A stretch of 5,580 nucleotides of DNA from Streptomyces speibonae (GTDB lineage Bacteria; Actinomycetota; Actinomycetes; Streptomycetales; Streptomycetaceae). Under the pieces are notes generated by a model. It was not told the DNA's origin and did not search any database. It saw only the letters and a list, made by a program, of their open reading frames with translations. The DNA lies in the NCBI GenBank assembly GCA_000715605.1, contig KL568632.1, positions 14,169 to 19,748 on the forward strand, written 5' to 3'. Below, piece after piece: positions 1 to 5,352 of this stretch (the first letter of the stretch is position 1; each line of letters opens with the position of its first letter). The position numbers were made by a program, and so were the translations under genes.

Positions 1-1389
1 CGGCGGCAGGTACTCCCGCACATACGTCCGCTCCCAGCACGCGCCCGTCTCCCGCAGCTCCCGCCAGGTCGTGTACCGGTAGCGGAAGAGACGGGCGCGG
101 ATGTGCCGGGGCGGCGCGTCCGGCGGGAACGGGGAGCGGCGCAGCAGCTTCAGCGTGTCCCGGTCGTTCTCCAGCAGGCGCTCCACCAGCGCCCCGAACC
201 ACGGCCCGGCGTACGCGGGCGACAGCGCGGCGAACCACATCAGCCAGTCGAGCCGCAGATGGTACGGCGCGAACTGGCGCGGCCAGCGCCGCGGATCACC
301 CGGCTTGCCCTTGAACTCGTACTCCCGCCAGCCGGAGTCCTCACGGGGCACCTCGTCCGCCGTGCCCTCCAGGACGACCTCGTAGCGGACCCGGCTGACG
401 CTGCCGAACGCGCCGTAGGTGTTGACCAGGTGCAGCGGGTCGAAGGAGCGGTTCATCACCTGCCGGCGGGAGATCATGTTGCGGACCGGCCGGTGGCTCA
501 GGCCGAGCAGCAGCGCGGACACCGCGAGGACGACCACCACGTACCACAGCGGCGCGTCGGGCACCTCGGGCGCGTCGGCGGGGAACGCGATCACCGGCAG
601 GGCCAGCACGATCGTGATCCAGTTCAGCCAGGCGAAGTTGCCGGACAGCACCAGCCACAGCTGCGTGACGATCATCAGGGCGGCGGCCGCCGTGGCGACC
701 GGCTGCGGGGCGAACAGCGCGAACGGCACCACCAGCTGGGTGACGTGGTTGGCCGCCACCTCGACCCGGTGCAACGGCTTCGGCAGATGGTGGAAGAACC
801 AGCTCAGCGGACCCGGCATCGGCTGCGTCTCGTGGTGGTGGTCCAGGCAGGTCAGCTTCCGCCAGCACGCGTCGCCCCGCATCTTGATCAGCCCCGCGCC
901 GAACTCCACCCGGAACAGGATCCACCGCAGCAGGAACAGCACCACGACCGGCGGCGCCACCTCGTCGTTGCCGAGGAACACGGCGAGGAAGCCGACCTCC
1001 AGCAGCAGGGACTCCCAGCCGAACGAGTACCAGGTCTGCCCGACATTGACGATCGACAGATACAGCGCCCACGGCACCAGCCACAGCAGCATCCCGCCCC
1101 ACAGCGGCAGCAGCGAGTCCAGACCCGCGATCAGCGCCGCCGACACCGCGCACCCCGCCCAGGCGCACCCCGCGAAGAACCGGTCGGAGTAGTGCAGGTG
1201 GAACAGGCTCGGCGACCGGCGGAACGGCACCCGCTCCACGAAGCGCGGCACCGGCAGCATGCCCCGCTCCCCGATCAGCGCCCTGAACTGCAGGGCCGCC
1301 GTCAGGAACGCGACGAGATACAGCCCGGCCAGCGCCCGCTGGAACACCAGCCGGCCGAGCCAGTACTCGGATGCGGTGAACCACTCCAC
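1..1389 (-). CDS. Lipase maturation factor (LMF1/DUF1222) family membrane protein, 3' end cut by the window
   Basis: The reading frame begins at GTG 1389-1387 and stays open for 463 codons to the window edge without reaching a stop; family members are only slightly longer, so probably few residues are missing. Residues 1-300 are a multi-pass membrane region with hydrophobic segments near 15-35, 72-113, 128-160, 217-268 and 282-300. A soluble C-terminal domain follows from about 305. Family-like motifs are NTYGAFGSV (323-331), WREYEFKGKPGD (354-365) and FAPYHLRLDWLMWFA (373-387). In vertebrates LMF1 is an ER membrane factor needed for folding of dimeric lipases; the role of the bacterial homologues is not established, so help with an exported or membrane protein is inference. 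The start is well fixed: an in-frame stop lies at 1414-1416 with no other start codon between, and GGAGGG lies upstream. The gene is divergent from the phosphatase gene. Confidence 0.9.
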   Translation of the reverse strand, partial: MEWFTASEYWLGRLVFQRALAGLYLVAFLTAALQFRALIGERGMLPVPRFVERVPFRRSPSLFHLHYSDRFFAGCAWAGCAVSAALIAGLDSLLPLWGGMLLWLVPWALYLSIVNVGQTWYSFGWESLLLEVGFLAVFLGNDEVAPPVVVLFLLRWILFRVEFGAGLIKMRGDACWRKLTCLDHHHETQPMPGPLSWFFHHLPKPLHRVEVAANHVTQLVVPFALFAPQPVATAAAALMIVTQLWLVLSGNFAWLNWITIVLALPVIAFPADAPEVPDAPLWYVVVVLAVSALLLGLSHRPVRNMISRRQVMNRSFDPLHLVNTYGAFGSVSRVRYEVVLEGTADEVPREDSGWREYEFKGKPGDPRRWPRQFAPYHLRLDWLMWFAALSPAYAGPWFGALVERLLENDRDTLKLLRRSPFPPDAPPRHIRARLFRYRYTTWRELRETGACWERTYVREYLPP

Positions 1390-1400
1390 GGCCGCCCGCT

Positions 1401-1406
1401 CCCTCC
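1401..1406 (-). promoter_or_regulatory. Ribosome binding site of the LMF-family gene
   Basis: GGAGGG on the minus strand, 11 nt before the GTG start at 1389. The spacing is a little long, but it is the only Shine-Dalgarno-like sequence between the upstream in-frame stop and the start codon. Confidence 0.55.
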
Positions 1407-1412
1407 GCCCCG

Positions 1413-1434
1413 GTCACACCCGAACCTCTGTGAC
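1413..1434. promoter_or_regulatory. Candidate operator: dyad GTCACA-N10-TGTGAC
   Basis: Perfect 6-bp inverted repeat with arms at 1413-1418 and 1429-1434 and a 10-bp centre. Its size (22 bp, half-sites about 1.5 helical turns apart) suits a homodimeric transcription factor. It sits 24 bp from the LMF start and about 100 bp from the phosphatase start, where it could act on either promoter. The arms resemble CRP half-sites in inverted order, which is not the CRP consensus. No regulator can be named. Confidence 0.35.
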
Positions 1435-1458
1435 TCTCCGTATACCACCGGGTGGCGG

Positions 1459-1493
1459 GCGCAACCCCTGGGGAAGAAGCGCGCGCAACCCCT
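1459..1493. repeat. Two direct repeats of GCGCAACCCCT, 24 bp apart
   Basis: Exact 11-bp copies at 1459-1469 and 1483-1493, start to start 24 bp, lying 43-77 bp upstream of the phosphatase start codon. On the minus strand they read AGGGGTTGCGC. They may be paired binding sites for a regulator of either divergent gene. Chance recurrence in GC-rich DNA is possible but unlikely for 11 exact bases this close together. Confidence 0.45.
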
Positions 1494-1524
1494 CCAGCGG
1501 TCGAAGAATCGGCAGAATCCTGGC

Positions 1525-1531
1525 AAGGTGG
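1525..1531 (+). promoter_or_regulatory. Ribosome binding site deciding the phosphatase start at 1536
   Basis: AAGGTGG lies 4 nt before ATG 1536. Together with the sharp rise in G/C third positions after that ATG, it favours this start over the in-frame GTG at 1452, which has no Shine-Dalgarno sequence. Confidence 0.55.
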
Positions 1532-1535
1532 CCCC

Positions 1536-3632
1536 ATGTCCGAACAGGGAGCGAGCCCCCTGTCACTCCCGGACGACTGGCCGGACCACCCGGACCCGAT
1601 CCTGGTGCTCAACCGCATGGGCAGCTTCGACTGGGACCTGGACTCCGGGGTGATGCAGATGGACGCCCAGGCGCACGAGATCTTCGACGTGCGCCCGGAC
1701 GAGTACGACGACCGGCCCGGGACCCTGTCGAAGCGCGTGCCGCCCGGCGAGGCCCGGCGGGTGGACGCCGTCGTCTCCCGGGCGCTGAAGGACGGCAGCG
1801 AGAACTACGGCACCTACTTCCGCGTCCGCCGCCGCGACGGCACCCTGCGCTGGACCCGCACCCAGGGCTACATCCGCCGTGACGGGACGGGCCGGCCCCG
1901 CCGCATCATCGGCATCGTCCGCGACGCCACCGAGGAGCTCAGCGACACGGAGGCCCGGCGCGCCGAGGCCGCGCAGGAGGACGCCCGCCGCCGGCAGACC
2001 AACATCGTCCAGCTCACCACCGCGGCCCTCGCCCACGCCCGCACGGTGCGGGAGGTCATCGACGCCCTCAAGGACACCCACGGACTCACCCATCTGGGCG
2101 CCACCAGCCTCGTGATGGGACTGGTCGAGGCCGGGCGGATCCGGCTCATCGCGGAGGGGCCCGACGGCAGCTTCGTCGAGGGCACCCGGATCACCCGGAT
2201 CGACGAGCCCTACCCGATGAGCGAGGCCGTACGCACCCTCGGTCCGTGCTTCATCGAGTCACCGGAAGAGTTCGCCGAGCGCTACCCGAAGCTCTGGCAG
2301 GGCATCACCGGCCTGAACATCACCTCCGCCGCCTATCTGCCGCTCATCGTCCAGGCCAGCCCGATCGGGGCCATGGGACTGCTCTACAGCGACCGGCGCG
2401 GCTTCTCCGCCGAGGAGCGCAACATCCTGGTCGCCCTGGGCAGCAGCATCGCCCAGAGCCTGCAACGCGCGATGTTCTACGAGCAGGAGACGGACCTCGC
2501 CCAGAGCCTGCAGCAGGCCATGCTGCCGCGCACCCTCCCCAGCGTGCCGGGCGCCGACCTCGCCGTGCGCTACCGGGCCGCCTCCATCGGCGGCACCTTC
2601 GGCCGGGACATCGGCGGCGACTGGTACGACCTGATCCCGCTGCCCGGGGGCAGGGTCGGTGCGGTCATCGGCGACGTCCAGGGCCACGACACGCACGCCG
2701 CCGCCGTCATGGGCCAGCTGCGCATCGTGCTGCGCGCCTACGCCGCGGAGGGCCATCCGCCGAGCACGGTGATGGCCCGCGCCTCCGTCTTCCTCGACGA
2801 GCTCGACACCGACCGCTCCGCGACCTGCCTCTATGCCGAGGCGGACCTGTCCACGGGCGTGGTCCAGGTGGTGCGGGCCGGGCACATCGACCCGCTGGTG
2901 CGCCGGACCGACGGCTCGTGCCACCGCGTCCCCGTCCCCGGCGGGCTGCCGCTCGGGCTGTCGGCGGAGTTCGGCGGGCTCGACTACCCCGTCGGCACGA
3001 TAGAGCTCGACGCGGGCGACACCCTGCTGCTGTGCACCGACGGCCTCGTCGAACAGCCGGGCGCCGACCTCGACGACGGCATGCGCACCCTGTCCGCGCT
3101 GATCACCGTGGGCCCCGACGACGTGCGCGACCTCGCCGACCGGCTCATCGACGTCGCCGACGAACGCGGCGGCGAGGACGACGTGGCCCTGCTCCTGCTG
3201 CGCCGCCGCGCCCTGGACAGCCCGCGCGCCGGCGGCCGGCTCAAGCAGCATGTGCCGCCCGGCGACCCGAGGGCGCTGTCCGAGACCCGGCGCATGATCC
3301 GCGCGGCGGCGAGCGCGTGGGGCGCCCGGGACCGGGCCGACGAGATCGAACTGGTCACCGACGAGATGATCACCAACGTGCTGATGCACACCGAGGGCAC
3401 CGCGGTCGTCACGCTCAGGGTGCTCACCGGTGAGGACCGGAGGGTGCGCGTGGAGGTCGAGGACTCCTCCAGCGCGCTGCCGCGCCGCCGCGAGGCGGGG
3501 GAGTCGGGGGTCTCCGGCCGGGGCCTGTTCCTGGTCGACATGCTCACCGACGTCTGGGGCGTGGAGGCGCGCGGCGGCGGCAAGTGCGTATGGAGCGAGT
3601 TCGTGGTGGGCACGGCGGCCGATGCCGCCTGA
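1536..3632 (+). CDS. PAS-GAF-SpoIIE (PP2C) phosphatase fused to a GHKL serine kinase domain
   Basis: A 698-residue soluble regulator. Residues about 25-135 form a PAS fold of the PAS_3 type (MGSFDWDL, then FRVRRRDGTLRW and GIVRDATEEL). About 155-315 is a GAF domain. A helical linker at 305-330 repeats AQSLQxAM. About 335-558 is a SpoIIE/PP2C phosphatase: GGDWYD (360-365), IGDVQGHD (378-385), LCTDGLVEQ (499-507) and GGEDDVALLLLRR (545-557) supply the metal-binding aspartates D362, D380, D502 and D548/D549. About 565-690 is an RsbW-like kinase with N-box DEMITNVLMH (609-618) and SGRGLFLVD (660-668). Such proteins dephosphorylate STAS anti-anti-sigma factors, while RsbW-type kinases phosphorylate them or bind sigma factors; PAS and GAF are likely sensory. 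No STAS or sigma gene adjoins it. The kinase G1 box reads VEDSSSALP, with no glycine after the Asp, so kinase activity is uncertain. No signal peptide or membrane segment is seen. The ATG at 1536 was chosen on its ribosome binding site and codon use. Confidence 0.93.
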   Translation: MSEQGASPLSLPDDWPDHPDPILVLNRMGSFDWDLDSGVMQMDAQAHEIFDVRPDEYDDRPGTLSKRVPPGEARRVDAVVSRALKDGSENYGTYFRVRRRDGTLRWTRTQGYIRRDGTGRPRRIIGIVRDATEELSDTEARRAEAAQEDARRRQTNIVQLTTAALAHARTVREVIDALKDTHGLTHLGATSLVMGLVEAGRIRLIAEGPDGSFVEGTRITRIDEPYPMSEAVRTLGPCFIESPEEFAERYPKLWQGITGLNITSAAYLPLIVQASPIGAMGLLYSDRRGFSAEERNILVALGSSIAQSLQRAMFYEQETDLAQSLQQAMLPRTLPSVPGADLAVRYRAASIGGTFGRDIGGDWYDLIPLPGGRVGAVIGDVQGHDTHAAAVMGQLRIVLRAYAAEGHPPSTVMARASVFLDELDTDRSATCLYAEADLSTGVVQVVRAGHIDPLVRRTDGSCHRVPVPGGLPLGLSAEFGGLDYPVGTIELDAGDTLLLCTDGLVEQPGADLDDGMRTLSALITVGPDDVRDLADRLIDVADERGGEDDVALLLLRRRALDSPRAGGRLKQHVPPGDPRALSETRRMIRAAASAWGARDRADEIELVTDEMITNVLMHTEGTAVVTLRVLTGEDRRVRVEVEDSSSALPRRREAGESGVSGRGLFLVDMLTDVWGVEARGGGKCVWSEFVVGTAADAA

Positions 3633-3667
3633 CCTCCCCATCCCGTCACTGGTGGCACCCTGGACCC

Positions 3668-4531
3668 ATGCCGGAACTCCCCGAGGTCGAGGCGCTCAAG
3701 GACTTCCTCTCCGAGCACCTGGCCGGCCACGAGATCGTCCGGGTGCTGCCCGTGGCGATCAGCGTTCTGAAGACCTACGACCCGCCTGTCACGGCCGTCG
3801 AGGGCCGCGAGGTCACCGCCGTGCACCGGTACGGCAAGTTCCTCGCCCTTCGGACCGGCGGCGGGCCGTACTTCGTCACCCATCTGGCCCGCGCGGGCTG
3901 GCTGCACTGGAAGGACCGCCTGCCCAGCGGGGCGCCCCGCCCCGGCAAGGGGCCGCTCGCGCTGCGCGTCGCGCTGGAGACCGGGGCCGGCTTCGACCTG
4001 ACGGAGGCGGGCACCCAGAAGCGGCTCGCGGTGTACGTGGTGGCGGACCCCGGCGATGTCCCGGGCATCGCCCGGCTGGGTCCTGACCCGCTGGCCGACG
4101 ACTTCGACGAGCGGCGCCTGGCGGAGCTGCTGTCCGGGGAACGGCGCCGGCTCAAGGGGGCGCTGCGGGACCAGAGCCTGATCGCGGGGGTCGGCAACGC
4201 CTACAGCGACGAGATCCTGCACGCGGCGCGCATGTCCCCGTACAAACCGGCCGGTTCCCTCACGCCGGAGGAGACCTCCCGGCTGCACACGGCGCTGCGC
4301 ACCACCCTCACCGAGGCGGTGGAGCGCTCGCGCGGGATCGCGGCCGGGCGGCTGAAGGCCGAGAAGAAGAGCGGTCTGCGGGTGCACGGGCGCACCGGCG
4401 AGGCCTGCCCGGTGTGCGGTGACACCATCCGCGAGGTCTCCTTCAGCGACTCGTCGTTGCAGTACTGCCCGACCTGCCAGACCGGGGGCAGGCCGCTGGC
4501 CGACCGCAGGCTCTCCCGCCTGCTGAAGTGA
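3668..4531 (+). CDS. Noncanonical Fpg/Nei-family DNA glycosylase (bifunctional base-excision repair enzyme type)
   Basis: A 287-residue protein beginning MPELPEVEAL, the hallmark N terminus of Fpg/Nei enzymes, in which the proline exposed after Met removal forms the Schiff base with the damaged nucleotide. Seen: P2, E3, the beta-domain lysine K57 in RYGKFL, the helix-two-turn-helix motif GVGNAYSDEIL (174-184, with N177), VHGRTGEAC (239-247), and a zinc finger with C247, C250, C267 and C270. Odd: HLGMSG of classical enzymes reads HLARAG (72-77), so the wedge Met is replaced; the DxRRFG loop is replaced by LTEAGTQKRL (111-120); and the zinc-finger Arg position is Ser262. Sixteen residues, ending RLSRLLK, follow the usual CQ terminus. 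The enzyme probably removes oxidised bases, but its substrate may differ from 8-oxoG. The start is fixed by the catalytic Pro. The ribosome binding site is weak (GGTGG, 12 nt upstream). The gene begins 35 bp after the phosphatase gene, so read-through is likely. Confidence 0.93.
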   Translation: MPELPEVEALKDFLSEHLAGHEIVRVLPVAISVLKTYDPPVTAVEGREVTAVHRYGKFLALRTGGGPYFVTHLARAGWLHWKDRLPSGAPRPGKGPLALRVALETGAGFDLTEAGTQKRLAVYVVADPGDVPGIARLGPDPLADDFDERRLAELLSGERRRLKGALRDQSLIAGVGNAYSDEILHAARMSPYKPAGSLTPEETSRLHTALRTTLTEAVERSRGIAAGRLKAEKKSGLRVHGRTGEACPVCGDTIREVSFSDSSLQYCPTCQTGGRPLADRRLSRLLK

Positions 4532-4538
4532 GCCGGCG

Positions 4539-4554
4539 CGCGGTGGTCACCGCG
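4539..4554. terminator. Possible bidirectional terminator between convergent genes
   Basis: CGCGGTG (4539-4545) and CACCGCG (4548-4554) are perfect complements with a 2-bp centre, so they could form a 6-bp GC stem with a 4-nt loop on either strand. The dyad lies in the 15-bp gap between the glycosylase stop and the anti-sigma stop, and overlaps the end of the latter. There is no U-tract, which is common in actinomycete terminators but makes the call weak. Confidence 0.35.
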
Positions 4555-5200
4555 GTTGCAGTGTGACCAGGTGTTCGCCGTCCGAGGTGCGCACCTCGTA
4601 GCGGTCGATGTCCTCGGGGTGCAGGGCGGAGCCGCCCGGCATCGTGTTGGGGCGGGCGTCGTGACGCGGCACGCTCCAGCTGGTCACCATCTCCTCGGTG
4701 CCGTCCCGGCCGACCACCACCAGATGGCAGGCGCGCGGTCCGGCGCCGTCCTTGACCTTCAGCTCCAGCAGGCTGCCCCATTCCCGGTCCTCCGTGGTCA
4801 CCTCCGCCCACACCCCGGACCGCTCGTCGGTCGCCACGACGGTCACGGCTCTCTCGCCTCCGGTCCGCGTCATCACCACGAGCGCCGGCGCGGACACGGC
4901 CAGGACCACCGAGGCGGCCAGGGCGAGCAGCATCCGGCGGCGCCCCGCGCGCCTGCGCGCCGCGACCTGGGACAGCAGCCGGTCCAGCATCCTCGGGCCG
5001 GGCTGGGCGACCGGGTTCACCGGTCGCGGGGTGGCGCTCCGGTACAGCATCAGCTGGCGTGCCGCGGGGCCGAATTCGGTCACCTGGACGGCACAGCTCG
5101 GGCACTCCATGAGGTGGTCCTCGAAGCGGAACGCCTCCGCCTCGTCCAGCACGCCGAGCGCGTAGGCGCCGACGTCGCGATGCCTTTCCAGGGACCTCAT
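4547..5200 (-). CDS. Transmembrane zinc-binding (ZAS/zf-HC2) anti-sigma factor
   Basis: A 217-residue single-pass membrane protein. The N-terminal cytoplasmic part has the zinc-binding anti-sigma signature: H7 in ERHRDVGAYALGVLDEAE, then H29-x3-C33-x2-C36. This domain in known ZAS proteins clamps an ECF sigma factor. A basic stretch (RRRAGRRR, 82-89) precedes one membrane helix at about 90-110, giving an N-in topology. The outer domain (112-217) has features common in actinobacterial anti-sigma proteins, namely a strand-rich region with LLELKVKDG, CHLVVVGRDG and VTSWSVP. It may sense a ligand or stress, or be the target of proteolysis. The ATG at 5200 has a good ribosome binding site, and no other in-frame start lies between it and the upstream stop at 5234-5236. 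No sigma factor gene lies immediately upstream, so its partner is unknown from this window. Confidence 0.9.
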   Translation of the reverse strand: MRSLERHRDVGAYALGVLDEAEAFRFEDHLMECPSCAVQVTEFGPAARQLMLYRSATPRPVNPVAQPGPRMLDRLLSQVAARRRAGRRRMLLALAASVVLAVSAPALVVMTRTGGERAVTVVATDERSGVWAEVTTEDREWGSLLELKVKDGAGPRACHLVVVGRDGTEEMVTSWSVPRHDARPNTMPGGSALHPEDIDRYEVRTSDGEHLVTLQPR

Positions 5201-5206
5201 GCCGAA

Positions 5207-5211
5207 TCCTC
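5207..5211 (-). promoter_or_regulatory. Ribosome binding site of the anti-sigma gene
   Basis: GAGGA on the minus strand, 6 nt before the ATG at 5200. It is embedded in one copy of the GATTCGG repeat, which continues into the start codon (GATTCGGCATG). Confidence 0.65.
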
Positions 5212-5226
5212 GTGCCGTTGGGTGCG

Positions 5227-5251
5227 GGTGGGGTTACTCCTTGCTCCCACC
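5227..5251 (-). promoter_or_regulatory. Leader hairpin with an AAGGAG sequence in its loop
   Basis: On the minus strand GGTGGG (5251-5246) can pair with CCCACC (5232-5227), leaving a 13-nt loop that contains AAGGAG (5242-5237). This strong Shine-Dalgarno-like sequence has no usable start codon just downstream, and an in-frame TAA follows it at once. The real ribosome binding site is nearer the gene. If the transcript starts upstream of 5251, this would be a 5' leader element. The stem is only 6 bp, so its formation is uncertain. Confidence 0.35.
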
Positions 5252-5352
5252 GGTACGCACCAGCCGACCGAATCACTCAAGCCGCATGCCGAATCGTGAC
5301 CAAAGGATTCGGAGCCCTGCGGCCCGCGGATTGGTCGGATTCCCGAGGAGTC

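Larger units (their letters stand above)
1390..1535. promoter_or_regulatory. Divergent intergenic region, LMF gene / SpoIIE-type phosphatase gene
   Basis: These 146 bp separate two divergent genes and must hold at least one promoter for each. I see no convincing -35/-10 pair of the main vegetative type; the AT-richest spot is the palindrome GTATAC at 1440-1445, followed by CCACC-G-GGTGG at 1445-1455. Other structure is a perfect dyad at 1413-1434 and two direct repeats at 1459-1493, listed separately. Reading the stretch 1452-1535 as coding (the frame is open back to a GTG at 1452) gives nearly half A/T third positions, unlike the real coding sequence after 1536, so it is better treated as noncoding. 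Confidence 0.5.
5198..5312. repeat. GATTCGG/CCGAATC motif cluster upstream of the anti-sigma gene
   Basis: CCGAATC occurs on the plus strand at 5202-5208, 5268-5274 and 5289-5295, and in the opposite orientation (GATTCGG) at 5306-5312. The copies at 5289-5295 and 5306-5312 form a perfect 7-bp inverted repeat with a 10-bp spacer. An 11-bp exact form, CATGCCGAATC, is present at 5198-5208 (spanning ribosome binding site and start codon) and at 5285-5295. Two shorter CGGATT copies lie at 5327-5332 and 5336-5341. Four exact 7-mers within 115 bp suggest binding sites of a regulator. Confidence 0.5.
5201..5352 (-). promoter_or_regulatory. Intergenic leader/promoter region of the anti-sigma gene
   Basis: 152 bp between the stop of the upstream minus-strand gene and the anti-sigma start. 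It is visibly less GC-rich than the genes and holds the GATTCGG cluster and the hairpin described separately. On the minus strand a TTGAGT at 5280-5275 could be a -35 element, but the sequence 19 nt on (TACCGG) is a poor -10, so no promoter is assigned. No terminator with a U-tract is seen after the upstream gene. Confidence 0.5.

Noticed and set aside
1452..1535. N-terminal extension of the phosphatase from GTG 1452, possibly as a leaderless transcript behind TATACC
   Set aside because: Close to half of the codons in this stretch end in A or T, unlike the following gene, and the ATG at 1536 has its own ribosome binding site. TATACC is a poor -10 match.
341..1618. Open minus-strand frame overlapping the LMF gene in another register
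   Set aside because: Low-complexity Gly/Ala/Arg translation; it is a frame-shifted shadow of the LMF coding sequence and crosses the intergenic region.
103..1653. Long open plus-strand frame opposite the LMF-family gene
   Set aside because: Its translation is rich in Arg, Gln, Pro and His without domain motifs, as expected for the antisense of a GC-rich gene; the minus frame encodes a recognisable membrane protein.
2259..3641. Open minus-strand frame of 460 codons opposite the phosphatase
   Set aside because: It is antisense to well-conserved SpoIIE and kinase motifs, and its translation has no recognisable domain.
2984..4387. Open minus-strand frame spanning phosphatase and glycosylase genes
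   Set aside because: It crosses two solid plus-strand genes, and the product is low-complexity Arg/Ser/Pro sequence.
5234..5287. Two tiny open frames in the anti-sigma leader (MRLE at 5287-5273; 8 codons from GTG at 5260-5234)
   Set aside because: Neither has a Shine-Dalgarno sequence, and such short frames are expected by chance; a leader peptide cannot be supported from sequence alone.
4556..5299. Open plus-strand frame opposite the anti-sigma gene
   Set aside because: The minus frame has the HxxxCxxC zinc motif, a membrane helix and a good ribosome binding site; the plus frame has none.
5319..5327. GCGG-C-CCGC as a terminator for the right-edge gene
   Set aside because: Arms of 4 bp with a 1-nt centre cannot form a useful hairpin, and no U-tract follows.
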